Of a DNA stretch of 64,000 nt, positions 10,615 to 19,451 are shown piece by piece (positions within the stretch are counted from its first letter, which is position 1; each line of letters starts with the position of its first letter). The DNA is taken from positions 496,001 through 560,000 of the forward strand of contig CAVXUA010000003.1 in NCBI GenBank assembly GCA_963764825.1, in the 5' to 3' direction. Both the position numbers and the translations under genes were made by a program. This DNA is from JAZGGS01 sp963764825. GTDB lineage: Bacteria > Bacteroidota > Ignavibacteria > Ignavibacteriales > Ignavibacteriaceae. The notes beneath the pieces are model-generated. The model saw nothing but the letters and a program-made list of their open reading frames with translations. It made no database searches and was not told where the DNA came from.

Positions 10615-10685
10615 TGTTATTATTTTAGATAAACCGGTTAACAATTCAGAATAATTAAACTATAATTTCAGAAAGATAATTCTTT

Positions 10686-11972
10686 TTGTTAAAAGAAAAA
10701 TTTATTAAGCAAATAGATAAAACACTTCAGGTAATGTTTGTATTCTGGTGTTTAGTTTTACCATGGTCTATGGCAGGAATGCAAATTGCTTTGGGTGCAG
10801 TTATTCTGCTGTCAATTCTGCTTTCGGTATTAAAGCGTCGTTCACCTTTTATCTATCATCCGTTCTATATTTTTCTTGGCATTTATCTGCTAACCGATTT
10901 AATAAGCGCTAGTCGAACTGATGATGTAGCACATTCACTTAATTCTGTTTTTCAAAATGATTGGCTAATCTTAACAATTCCTTTCCTCGTTTCTTTACCC
11001 ATAAAGGCACTCTGGAGGAAGCAAGGATTCAGAGTTTTGCTTCTTTCCGCTGCTGTTGCAGGGCTGTACGGTATATTTCAATTTTTTTCCGGTGTTGATA
11101 TTTTCAAGGGTGAAACTTTAACTGTGCAGGGAAATTTTTATAGAGCTATTGGTGGATACGGCGGTTTTTATACTTACGGCGGTAACCAGTTATTTGCGTT
11201 TGCAGCCGCCTTCGCTTTTTTCATTTTGGCGGGCAATCAGAAAATTGAGCGATACGTTTATCTTCTCTTTACCGCAATAATTTTTCTAAGCATTGTTGCA
11301 TCATTCACACGCAGTGCATGGTTAGCAGTAATTTTTGTTATACTGCTTGGTACTTTGATTGTAAATCGGAAACACTTTCTTTATGTTTTAGGTGGATTGA
11401 TACTTTCCGGCGCTGTTTTATTTTTCCTCATTCCGGATTTACAAAGCAGGTTTACCAGTATTTTTGATTTATCACAAAATGAGGGACGGCTAACCTTGTG
11501 GCTGACTTCATGGGAAATATTTAAAGAAAATATATTCTTTGGGATCGGTCATGGTAATTTCACTCAATACTTTGAAATGTTTAAGGTTCCCGGTTTTTAT
11601 GATGCTACAGGTCATGCACATAATGATTTTATAAATGTAACTGTTTTAAACGGCATTGTTGGTCTCGCAGCGTGGCTGGCTATGTGGATTGCATGGTTCT
11701 ATTTTGCGGTTAAAGCTTTTTCTAAAAATTTGTGGAAGGATGCAGATAAGAAAATTATTCTCTCGGCAATTTTAGGAATTTCGGGAATACTGGTGGCTGC
11801 CCAATTTCAATGTTTTTTTACCGATCTTGAGAATAATATTTTCTGGTGGTTCCTTGCAGCAACTGCGTTGCAGGTAATAGTTCAATCTGGAAAGAGAATT
11901 GATGAGGAAAATATTTCTAACATTAAACAGGATATTAATATTGATAAAAGTGGAGATAATATAAATGAATGA
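10686..11972 (+). CDS. O-antigen ligase / polymerase-like membrane protein
   Basis: The protein has 428 residues and about 11-12 membrane segments, starting at a TTG. It has the Wzy_C (O-antigen ligase) signature: RLTLWLTSWEIFKENIFFG, then IGHGNF and, in the large periplasmic loop, GHAHNDFINV, containing the conserved His. Such proteins join polysaccharide to lipid A or polymerise glycan repeats at the periplasmic face. The stop overlaps the start of the nucleotidyltransferase by 8 bases, linking it to sugar-nucleotide supply. Ligase and polymerase cannot be separated by sequence. Confidence 0.75.
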   Translation: MLKEKFIKQIDKTLQVMFVFWCLVLPWSMAGMQIALGAVILLSILLSVLKRRSPFIYHPFYIFLGIYLLTDLISASRTDDVAHSLNSVFQNDWLILTIPFLVSLPIKALWRKQGFRVLLLSAAVAGLYGIFQFFSGVDIFKGETLTVQGNFYRAIGGYGGFYTYGGNQLFAFAAAFAFFILAGNQKIERYVYLLFTAIIFLSIVASFTRSAWLAVIFVILLGTLIVNRKHFLYVLGGLILSGAVLFFLIPDLQSRFTSIFDLSQNEGRLTLWLTSWEIFKENIFFGIGHGNFTQYFEMFKVPGFYDATGHAHNDFINVTVLNGIVGLAAWLAMWIAWFYFAVKAFSKNLWKDADKKIILSAILGISGILVAAQFQCFFTDLENNIFWWFLAATALQVIVQSGKRIDEENISNIKQDINIDKSGDNINE

Positions 11973-12867
11973 TAAGGAGAGAAAATTGGTTTTAGAAAAT
12001 GTGATCAAACTCTCTTCGGAGTTTGATAATAAATGTAAGGAACTTGCAATAATTCTTGCGGCGGGACATGGTAAAAGATTAAAATCCGAAAAATCCAAAA
12101 TGCTGCACACAATTTTGGGTGTGCCGACAGTTGAAAGAGTTTACAATGCTTGCATAAAAGGTATTGATGGAATTAACGCCATTATTGTTGTTGGAATAAA
12201 AGCTGCGGATGTTATGGAATATCTTGGAAAAAGAGAAAGAACAGTTTATGTATACCAGGAAGAGCAGCACGGAACAGGACACGCCGTACAGGTTGCTTTG
12301 CAGGGATTAAAAAATATTCCCGATGATGCGATTGTTTATATCCTCCCCGGCGATATGGGATTGATTGATGCGGAAACAGTAAAGCAATTCCGCGAAGAGT
12401 TTTTAAAATCCAATGCTGATATGATTGTGCTTACAGGTTTATACGAAGGAAAACCTGAAGATAATTATTACGGTAGAATTATCAGGGCAAAAGATGAAAC
12501 TGGAAATGTAATACAAATAATGGAACATAAAGATATTTTAGTTCTACCGGATGATAAACCTTTTACAGCAAATTATAAAGGAAAAGAATATACTTACACG
12601 AAAGAAGCGCTTATAAGCAACAACGAGTACAACTCCGGTGTTTTTGCTTTTAGATATGGCAAGATTGCAGAAATGATTGGCAAACTGAAAAGCGACAATG
12701 TGCAGAGCGAAATTTACTTAACAGACCTTATTGCCCTCTTTAATGAAAAACGTTACACAGTTGCAGCAGCAAGCCCTGAAAAAAATTATGTTGTAATGGG
12801 CTTTAATACACAGGAAGTGCTAAAGGAGATGAATGAGATTGCGGGGAAGGTTTATAAAAGCAACTAA
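11965..12867 (+). CDS. GlmU-like sugar-nucleotide pyrophosphorylase domain protein
   Basis: This 300-residue NTP transferase carries LAIILAAGHGKRLKSEKSKM, the nucleotide-binding signature, then HGTGHAV, ILPGDMGLI and NSGVFAF. These are typical of UDP-N-acetylglucosamine pyrophosphorylase (the GlmU N-terminal domain). The left-handed beta-helix acetyltransferase domain of full GlmU (about 450 residues) is absent, so it is a one-domain version. It has an unusual N-terminal extension of about 25 residues before the fold. It overlaps the O-antigen ligase-like gene by 8 bases and probably supplies an activated sugar for surface glycan. Confidence 0.8.
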   Translation: MNDKERKLVLENVIKLSSEFDNKCKELAIILAAGHGKRLKSEKSKMLHTILGVPTVERVYNACIKGIDGINAIIVVGIKAADVMEYLGKRERTVYVYQEEQHGTGHAVQVALQGLKNIPDDAIVYILPGDMGLIDAETVKQFREEFLKSNADMIVLTGLYEGKPEDNYYGRIIRAKDETGNVIQIMEHKDILVLPDDKPFTANYKGKEYTYTKEALISNNEYNSGVFAFRYGKIAEMIGKLKSDNVQSEIYLTDLIALFNEKRYTVAAASPEKNYVVMGFNTQEVLKEMNEIAGKVYKSN

Positions 12868-13021
12868 TCTCTTTATTGTAAAACGGCTGTAAAGCACAAA
12901 TGACATTTTTATTTTTTCTTTATTGCCAACCTTTTAACTTTCCTAAATATATAAACAATTAATCTTCCTCAATAAACCTGTTTTCCCTAAATTGTGATAG
13001 AGAATTTAAAAGGAGTGAACA

Positions 13022-14875
13022 ATGGATAAAGCACAAATAATTGAGTTTATTAAAAAGATAGAGCTGTTTAAAGAGTTAACGGATGAAGAGCTGAATTTAG
13101 TTACTTCAGGTCTGCAGGAAAAAGTTTACGAGAAGGATGAGCTTTTATTCAGAGAACACAACCCGCGTAAAGATGTTTACTTAATTTATGATGGCGAAGT
13201 AGAGCTGTTTAAAAAAACTCCTTATGGCGAAGAAAACCGTCTTTCATTCTTCAGCAAACACGATTTTTTAGCTGAAGGTTCTTTAATTGATGATTCTCCA
13301 CATTCAACTTCTGCAAGAGCGCTTTTAAAAACAAAAGTTTTTCTTATCAGCCGTGATAAATTCACAGAAATTGTAAAAGCAAACGGAGAAATTTCTGTAA
13401 AAATTTATTCCCAGATTTCCCGTGTAATTTCCCGCCGTATGAGTAATGCAAATTCAAAAGGTTTAAGCGTTGGCGCACAGTACGATTCCGGAAGAACCCG
13501 TAGCGAGCACGATCTGCTTGGAGATAGAGACGTTCCTTTTGAAAGATATTATGGTGTGCAAACTTTGCGCGCAATTGAAAATTTTAACATCAGCGGAGTT
13601 ACGCTTAATTTCTATCCTGTTCTTATACAAGCTTTGGCGATGGTAAAAATGGCAGCCGCAAAAGCAAATCACGATTTAGGATTATTATCAAAACCTATTA
13701 CTGATGCGATAGTTCAAGCCTGTAATGAAATTATAAACGGAAAGCTGCACACTCACTTTGTTGTGGATATGATACAGGGTGGAGCAGGAACTTCAACTAA
13801 TATGAATGCCAACGAAGTGATTGCAAACCGTGCGTTAACAATTCTTGGTTACGAAAAAGGAGACTATAAATATTGCCATCCGAATAATCATGTAAATTTA
13901 TCTCAATCAACTAATGATGCATATCCTACTTCAATTAAAATAGCTTTAATAAACAGCAACAAAAAACTGCTTGATGTTTTGAATGTTTTAATAAAAGCAC
14001 TACGGAAAAAAGCAAATGAATTTTCTGATGTAATAAAAATGGGAAGAACCCAGCTCCAGGATGCAGTACCGATGACACTTGGTCAGTCTTTCGAAGCTTA
14101 TGCAGTTACTTTCGAAGAAGAAGTTGCACGGCTTGAGGAGAATGTAAATTTGTTTTTGGAAGTAAACATGGGAGCAACTGCAATCGGCACAGGAATAAAC
14201 GCTGAACCCGGTTACAGTGAAAAGTGTATTCATCATTTAAGAAACATTACAAATCTTGATATAAAACTTGCAGGAAATCTTGTTGAAGCAACGCAGGATA
14301 CGGGAGCCTTTGTAATGTATTCCTCTGCTGTAAAAAGATTGGCTGTAAAATTATCAAAAATGTCCAACGATCTTCGTTTGCTTTCATCAGGTCCACGTGC
14401 AGGATTAAATGAAATCAATCTTCCGCCTATGCAGCCGGGTTCATCCATTATGCCGGGTAAAGTTAATCCTGTAATTCCAGAAGTTGTAAACCAGATTGCT
14501 TTTAAAGTTATCGGCAATGATTTAACAGTTACTATAGCTGCCGAAGGCGGGCAGTTAGAGTTAAATGTTTTTGAACCGGTTATAGTTCAAAGTTTGTTTG
14601 AATCTATAGAGATGCTGAAGAATGGAATGGAAACTCTTGTGTATAAATGCATAAATGATATCACTGCTAATAAAGATCATTGCAAACATTTGGTTGAAAA
14701 CAGCATAGGATTGGTAACTGCTTTAAATCCGGTTTTAGGATATGAAACTTCAACTTCATTAGCCAAGGAAGCGCTGGAGAAAAATAAAGGTGTTTATGAA
14801 CTGGTTTTGGAGAGGAAGCTGCTTTCTAAAGAGGAACTTGATAAAATACTTTCACCGGAAAATATGATTAGATAA
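13022..14875 (+). CDS. aspA: Cyclic-nucleotide-binding domain fused to aspartate ammonia-lyase
   Basis: This 617-residue protein starts after a good AAGGAG site. Residues 1-135 form a CAP-type cNMP-binding domain (FKELTDEELNLV, KDVYLIYDGEVELFKK, HDFLAEGSLIDDSP). From about 158 it is a full aspartase (RTRSEHDLLGDRDVPFERYY, TNMNANEVIANRA, GSSIMPGKVNPV with the catalytic serine near 475), which deaminates aspartate to fumarate and ammonia. Ordinary AspA is about 470 residues with no sensor domain. The frame is unbroken across the junction. By eye the phosphate-cassette Arg of CAP is Ser here (PHSTSARA), so cNMP binding is uncertain. Confidence 0.85.
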   Translation: MDKAQIIEFIKKIELFKELTDEELNLVTSGLQEKVYEKDELLFREHNPRKDVYLIYDGEVELFKKTPYGEENRLSFFSKHDFLAEGSLIDDSPHSTSARALLKTKVFLISRDKFTEIVKANGEISVKIYSQISRVISRRMSNANSKGLSVGAQYDSGRTRSEHDLLGDRDVPFERYYGVQTLRAIENFNISGVTLNFYPVLIQALAMVKMAAAKANHDLGLLSKPITDAIVQACNEIINGKLHTHFVVDMIQGGAGTSTNMNANEVIANRALTILGYEKGDYKYCHPNNHVNLSQSTNDAYPTSIKIALINSNKKLLDVLNVLIKALRKKANEFSDVIKMGRTQLQDAVPMTLGQSFEAYAVTFEEEVARLEENVNLFLEVNMGATAIGTGINAEPGYSEKCIHHLRNITNLDIKLAGNLVEATQDTGAFVMYSSAVKRLAVKLSKMSNDLRLLSSGPRAGLNEINLPPMQPGSSIMPGKVNPVIPEVVNQIAFKVIGNDLTVTIAAEGGQLELNVFEPVIVQSLFESIEMLKNGMETLVYKCINDITANKDHCKHLVENSIGLVTALNPVLGYETSTSLAKEALEKNKGVYELVLERKLLSKEELDKILSPENMIR

Positions 14876-14876
14876 T

Positions 14877-14905
14877 AAAAAAGCTCTTCAATTGAAGAGC
14901 TTCTT
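14877..14905. terminator. Bidirectional terminator between aspA and rpsT
   Basis: A perfect 22-bp palindrome occupies 14881-14902, with arms AAGCTCTTCA and TGAAGAGCTT. On the minus strand it is followed by six Ts, an excellent rpsT terminator. On the plus strand the tail is weaker (CTTATC). Confidence 0.8.
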
Positions 14906-14930
14906 ATCAAAACTTTGATTTTATTTCCGC

Positions 14931-15209
14931 TTACTCTTTAGTTTCAGTTTCGGCTGGCTTTAAACTATTTACGTGTTTTGTAAGCTGTGATTTTTTCCTG
15001 GAAGCATTATTTTTCGGGATCCTGTTTTTCGTAGAGTTCCTATCTAATAAACTAACCGCATCTTTGTATAACTTTTCTGCTTCTTCTTTATTCTTAGAAT
15101 CAAATACTTTCTTTAAACTCGATTTAATCTTAGATGCTGCATTTTTATTAGCCACACGTTTTCTCTCTGACGTACGTATTCTCTTCTTTGCCGATTTATG
15201 GTTTGCCAT
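14931..15209 (-). CDS. rpsT: 30S ribosomal protein S20
   Basis: The 92-residue, very basic product begins MANHKSAKKRIRTSERK, the classical S20 N-terminus, and continues with KNAASKIKSSLKKVF and NRIPKNNASRKKSQLTKHV. S20 binds 16S rRNA early in 30S assembly. The frame is open further upstream, but the ATG at 15209 is chosen because MANHKSA is the conserved start. It is transcribed divergently from queE and ends at the palindromic terminator shared with aspA. Confidence 0.96.
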   Translation of the reverse strand: MANHKSAKKRIRTSERKRVANKNAASKIKSSLKKVFDSKNKEEAEKLYKDAVSLLDRNSTKNRIPKNNASRKKSQLTKHVNSLKPAETETKE

Positions 15210-15342
15210 TAAATAGTTATCCTGTTGTAAATTTCTAAAAAATCGAACACAAAATATAGATATTTGGACATTTGAAGTCAAATATTAGTTTAGTATTTTT
15301 ATACCTCAAATTCTTCAATTATGGCTTAAAATCCTGCTTTTT

Positions 15343-15981
15343 ATGTTAAAAGTGAATGAAATATATCACTCAATACAGGGTGAAAGTACCAATGCCGGGC
15401 TTCAATGCGTGTTTGTCAGATTAACCGGGTGTAACCTCCGCTGCACTTATTGCGATACAGAATATGCATTTTTTGAAGGAAAAGAAAGATCAATTGATGA
15501 AATAATTGAAGAGGTGAAAAAATACAACTGTAAGCTTGTGGAACTTACAGGCGGCGAACCTCTCATGCAGGCTGAAAGCTTTGAGCTGATGAAAAAGTTA
15601 TGCGATAAAGATTTTGATGTAATGCTGGAAACTTCAGGAAATATGCCGTTAAAAGAAGTTGATAAACGAGTTAAGATAATTATGGATTTGAAATGTCCAT
15701 CCAGTGGAATGATGGATAAAAATTTATATGAAAATGTAAATCATCTTAAAAAAGATGATGAGGTAAAATTTGTAATAGGTAACTGCGAAGATTATGATTG
15801 GATGAAGGAGATCATCAGTAAATATAATTTACAAAATAAGTGCACATTGCTTGCCTCGGTTGTGTTTGGCAAGTTTGAACCGTTAACATTAGTTAATTGG
15901 ATTTTAGAAGATAAACTAGAAGTAAGATTTCAATTACAGATGCATAAATTTATCTGGCATCCGGAAACAAAAGGAGTATGA
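15343..15981 (+). CDS. queE: 7-carboxy-7-deazaguanine synthase QueE
   Basis: This 212-residue radical SAM enzyme opens with NEIYHSIQGESTNAGLQCVF, which is diagnostic for QueE. The cluster motif is CNLRCTYC (C30, C34, C37), and ELTGGEPLMQ is the SAM-binding GGE motif. It converts 6-carboxytetrahydropterin to CDG in queuosine/preQ0 synthesis. Its stop overlaps the queD start by four bases, so the two act in consecutive steps from one message. I see no convincing preQ1 riboswitch in the 130 bases upstream. Confidence 0.95.
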   Translation: MLKVNEIYHSIQGESTNAGLQCVFVRLTGCNLRCTYCDTEYAFFEGKERSIDEIIEEVKKYNCKLVELTGGEPLMQAESFELMKKLCDKDFDVMLETSGNMPLKEVDKRVKIIMDLKCPSSGMMDKNLYENVNHLKKDDEVKFVIGNCEDYDWMKEIISKYNLQNKCTLLASVVFGKFEPLTLVNWILEDKLEVRFQLQMHKFIWHPETKGV

Positions 15982-16394
15982 TGAAAATAGGTAAAGAATT
16001 TAAGTGGGAAATGGGACATCGCCTGCCGGAACATTTTGGGCAGTGTAAAAATATACATGGGCACTCTTATAAAATGTTAGTTGAGTTTGAAGGTGAGCTT
16101 GATAAAAACGGAATGGTAATAGATTATTACAATGTTGAAAAAATAGTCAAACCTATAATTGAAAAACTAGATCACGCTTTCCTCGTTAACAAGGATGATA
16201 AGCTTACAATAGAATTTTTAGAAAAGCTAAACTCAAAAAAAGTTGTGGTTGATTTTGAATCGACAGCGGAAAATATTTGCATATATCTTTTAGATCAAAT
16301 TAATAATGCTGATCTTCCTGCAAATGTAAATGCAATTATGGTTAGAGTTTCTGAAACTGATGAGGATTATGCTGAGGAGAGAATAAGCCTCTAA
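15978..16394 (+). CDS. queD: 6-carboxy-5,6,7,8-tetrahydropterin synthase QueD
   Basis: The 138-residue protein is of the PTPS/QueD fold. Zinc ligands are visible at H14 (MGHRLP), H27 and H29 (IHGHSYK), and the catalytic cysteine is C23 (GQCKN). The substrate-anchoring glutamate lies near the end in VRVSETDEDYAEE. It makes 6-carboxytetrahydropterin from dihydroneopterin triphosphate, the substrate of QueE. Two ATGs in tandem (15978, 15981) could start it. It ends convergently against uvrB, with only about 20 bases between. Confidence 0.93.
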   Translation: MMKIGKEFKWEMGHRLPEHFGQCKNIHGHSYKMLVEFEGELDKNGMVIDYYNVEKIVKPIIEKLDHAFLVNKDDKLTIEFLEKLNSKKVVVDFESTAENICIYLLDQINNADLPANVNAIMVRVSETDEDYAEERISL

Positions 16395-16414
16395 AAATGA
16401 AATGAGGTGTACCC

Positions 16415-18427
16415 CTACTTCACCATCTTCTCTAACTTCGCAATCTCATCTCTTATAGAAGCAGCCTTTTCAAACTCAAGATCTTTTGCAGCTTCGTGCA
16501 TTTGTTCGCGTAACTGTTCAATCAAATCTTGCTTTTGCTCTTTATCCATGTATTTCAAAACCGGTTCCGCTACTTTTGCAAACCCATAATCTTCTTTATC
16601 ATCTTTCTTTCGCATATCAGCAATTGAAGTTGAGTTCATTATCTCTTCCGTACTTTTATAGATAGTAACAGGTTTTATGTTATGCTTCTCATTATATTCT
16701 TTTTGAAGTTTCCTTCGCCTGTTTGTCTCGGTTATTGTCTTCTGCATTGATTTAGTAATGATATCAGCATACATAATAACTAATCCGTTTACGTTTCGTG
16801 CAGTTCTGCCTGCTACCTGCATCAACGATTTTTCACTTCGAAGAAACCCTTCTTTATCTGCATCAATAATTGCAACAAAGGAAACTTCCGGAAGATCCAA
16901 TCCTTCCCTTAAAAGATTTACGCCCACCAAAACATCAAATTCACCTAAACGAAGATCGCGGAGAATCTCAACTCTTTCAAGTGAATCTATATCGCTGTGG
17001 ATATATCTTACCAGCACACCAATTTTATCTAAATAATCTGCAAGGTCTTCAGCCATCTTTTTAGTAAGGGTTGTAACAAGCGTACGTTCTTTTTTCTCAG
17101 TTCTTTTTCTTATTTCCGCAATAAGATCATCAATCTGCCCAGTTATTGGACGCACTTCAATCGGAGGATCAAGCAAACCGGTTGGACGAATGATCTGCTC
17201 AACAATAACACCACCACTTTTCTCTAATTCGTAATCAGAAGGTGTAGCGCCTACAAAAATTACCTGGTTAACCATACCTTCAAACTCCTCAAACTTCATA
17301 GGTCTGTTATCAAGTGCAGAAGGCAGGCGAAATCCATATTCAACTAAAGTACCCTTCCGTTTTTTATCGCCGTTGTACATTGCTCTCAATTGCGGAATGG
17401 TTACATGTGATTCATCTATTATTAATAAAAAATCTTTCGGAAAATAATCGAACAAAGTATAGGGTCTTGATCCGGGTGATCTGGCATCCATGTGGCGTGA
17501 ATAATTTTCAATCCCGGAACAGTAACCGATCTCTTTCATCATTTCAATATCAAAACGTGTGCGCTGTTCAATTCGTTGTGCTTCTAAATATTTTTCTTCC
17601 GATCTGAAATATTTAAGCTGTTCCTCAAGTTCAAGGTCAATATTATATACTGCTTTTTGAAGTTTATCCCTGTCTGTAACAAAATATTTTGCAGGGTATA
17701 TCGGCGCAGATTCAATTTCCTGCAGCACCTTGCCGGTTGTTGAATCTATAATAGAGAGCCGCTCTACATCATCATCCCAGAACTCAATTCTCAATGCTTC
17801 TTCATACTGGTAAGCAGGAATAATCTCCACAATATCCCCTCTTGCACGGAATGTACCGCGTGTAAACTCCACATCGTTTCTAACAAAATGAATATCAATA
17901 AGGTTTCTTAAGAATTTTTTCCTGTCAAGCTTCTCTCCTTTTCTTACAAACATAATCTGGTCTGCATATTCCTGCGGTGCACCTATTCCGTATATGCAGC
18001 TTACGCTTGCAACAACCAGCACATCGGATCGACCTTCAATTAATGATGTGGTAGCCTTTAAGCGAAGGCGGTCAATTTCTTCATTAATAGAGAAGTCTTT
18101 TTCGATATAGAGATCGCTTCTAACAACGTAAGCTTCCGGCTGGTAGTAATCGTAGTAGCTAATAAAAAATTCAACAGCGTTTTTAGGAAAGAAACTCTTA
18201 AACTCCGAATAAAGCTGTGCGGCAAGAGTTTTGTTATGGGAGATAACCAGCACAGGTTTGTTAACCTGTTGAATAACATTTGAAATGGTAAAAGTTTTTC
18301 CGCTTCCCGTTACTCCAAGCAGGGTTTGAAATTTATCTCCCCTGTTAATACCTTCAACAAGTTCTTTTATAGCATTAGGTTGATCGCCGGATGGTTCATA
18401 GTTTGATACAAGCTCAAATTTGTTCAT
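16415..18427 (-). CDS. uvrB: Excinuclease ABC subunit B (UvrB)
   Basis: The protein is full length at 670 residues. Walker A is GVTGSGKT (38-45), the damage-probing beta-hairpin is YYDYYQPEAYV (about 91-101), and Walker B is LLIIDESH. Helicase motifs follow as FVGATPSDYE and QVAGRTARN. The C-terminal UVR motif that contacts UvrC lies at about 630-665 (LIEQLREQMHEAAKDLEFEK). UvrB loads onto lesions with UvrA in nucleotide excision repair. No other uvr gene is in the window. No break is seen, in contrast with many neighbours. Confidence 0.97.
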   Translation of the reverse strand: MNKFELVSNYEPSGDQPNAIKELVEGINRGDKFQTLLGVTGSGKTFTISNVIQQVNKPVLVISHNKTLAAQLYSEFKSFFPKNAVEFFISYYDYYQPEAYVVRSDLYIEKDFSINEEIDRLRLKATTSLIEGRSDVLVVASVSCIYGIGAPQEYADQIMFVRKGEKLDRKKFLRNLIDIHFVRNDVEFTRGTFRARGDIVEIIPAYQYEEALRIEFWDDDVERLSIIDSTTGKVLQEIESAPIYPAKYFVTDRDKLQKAVYNIDLELEEQLKYFRSEEKYLEAQRIEQRTRFDIEMMKEIGYCSGIENYSRHMDARSPGSRPYTLFDYFPKDFLLIIDESHVTIPQLRAMYNGDKKRKGTLVEYGFRLPSALDNRPMKFEEFEGMVNQVIFVGATPSDYELEKSGGVIVEQIIRPTGLLDPPIEVRPITGQIDDLIAEIRKRTEKKERTLVTTLTKKMAEDLADYLDKIGVLVRYIHSDIDSLERVEILRDLRLGEFDVLVGVNLLREGLDLPEVSFVAIIDADKEGFLRSEKSLMQVAGRTARNVNGLVIMYADIITKSMQKTITETNRRRKLQKEYNEKHNIKPVTIYKSTEEIMNSTSIADMRKKDDKEDYGFAKVAEPVLKYMDKEQKQDLIEQLREQMHEAAKDLEFEKAASIRDEIAKLEKMVK

Positions 18428-18432
18428 TCTTT

Positions 18433-18777
18433 TTAATCGGGGACTACATCGTGTGCATGAAAACTATTGTCCTGGCTCATGTGTCCTCTTAAAATAACAA
18501 TCTCAGCAGATTCAATATCTAAGGAAACCTTATCAGCATTAATAACAATAACACTATTGTTCTTATCAGCCGCATAAAACACTACACCGCCATGTGAATC
18601 TTTATTAATACCTTTATCCAGAACAACCTGAACTTTAATATCCTTTACAGCATTATTATTTGGATCAAAATCAGAGAAGGATCCTAAACCTTTGCTTGGA
18701 GAAAAGTAAATTGTGTAAACCAAAAAAAATACGAGCAAAAGCAAGACGGGTAAAATTAATTTTTGTAGAATTTTCAT
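18433..18777 (-). CDS. Small membrane-anchored protein, possible CcmE-like OB fold
   Basis: This 114-residue protein has one N-terminal membrane segment (about 5-25) followed by an exported domain. The C-terminal half, GGVVFYAADKNNSVIVI ... EIVILRGHMSQDNSFHAHDV, follows the strand pattern and the FHA ending seen in the OB fold of CcmE heme chaperones. No other cytochrome-maturation gene is adjacent. It lies 5 bases upstream-to-downstream of uvrB on the same strand, so they may share a message. The CcmE link is by eye and weak; otherwise it is an exported hypothetical protein. Confidence 0.5.
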   Translation of the reverse strand: MKILQKLILPVLLLLVFFLVYTIYFSPSKGLGSFSDFDPNNNAVKDIKVQVVLDKGINKDSHGGVVFYAADKNNSVIVINADKVSLDIESAEIVILRGHMSQDNSFHAHDVVPD

Positions 18778-18856
18778 AATTTTTTTATTGTTAAATAATG
18801 GAAGCCAAATTTAGTAAAATATTTTTCAAGTATTTAATAAAATCGAAGTCCTCTTC

Positions 18857-19411
18857 TCACTCTTTAATCGCCTTCAATTTAAAATAAACTTCTTCAGGTG
18901 AAAAGATTCCCGCAAAAAATCTTTCATAAATTACCGGTTCAATATTTACGATAAGATCCATCCATCTTAAAATTGAGAAATGCGATGTAATAAACTTTTT
19001 TTCCAACACTTCAAACTGTGCTTTTCCTTCATAGTTTGTTCGATGATTGAGTTTCCACTTTTCGTAAAATTTTAATTTCCTGTTTCGGATGTACTCATAA
19101 TTATCGAAAGTTCTTATTGAGAAAGGAATTTTATGATCCGGCTCGCCAAAATATTTTGTATTTAGAAAGAAAGGAGCGTATACGATTAATAATCCACCCG
19201 GTTTAAGTATCCTGTAGATCTCGGTAATGTAATCGTGGAAGTTATCAAGGTGTTCAAGGATATGTGATGCAAACACTTCATCGAAACTGTTCTCTTCAAA
19301 TGGATAAGGAAATTTATTTAGGTTATGAATCTGGTTTCCACCGTAATCCACTAAATCAAGATTAACATATCCTTCCTTAATATCTTTTCCGCAGCCAATA
19401 TTTAGTTTCAT
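18857..19411 (-). CDS. SAM-dependent methyltransferase (class I)
   Basis: The protein has 184 residues with the class I methyltransferase signature: motif I LNIGCGKDIKEGYVNLDL, post-I ENSFDEVFASHILEHLD, and motif III YRILKPGGLLIVYAPFF. It matches the Methyltransf_11 pattern and is short for its family. The substrate is not indicated. A glycan or sugar acceptor is possible, since proteins of this form often sit in surface polysaccharide loci, but the neighbours here do not support any one role. Confidence 0.8.
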   Translation of the reverse strand: MKLNIGCGKDIKEGYVNLDLVDYGGNQIHNLNKFPYPFEENSFDEVFASHILEHLDNFHDYITEIYRILKPGGLLIVYAPFFLNTKYFGEPDHKIPFSIRTFDNYEYIRNRKLKFYEKWKLNHRTNYEGKAQFEVLEKKFITSHFSILRWMDLIVNIEPVIYERFFAGIFSPEEVYFKLKAIKE

Positions 19412-19451
19412 TCTAATAATTGTTAGTTAATAGATTATCAATGTGTGTAAA

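Noticed and set aside
15210..15342. A preQ1 riboswitch before queE
   Set aside because: I could not find the compact stem with the A-rich tail and ribosome-site pairing expected for this class.
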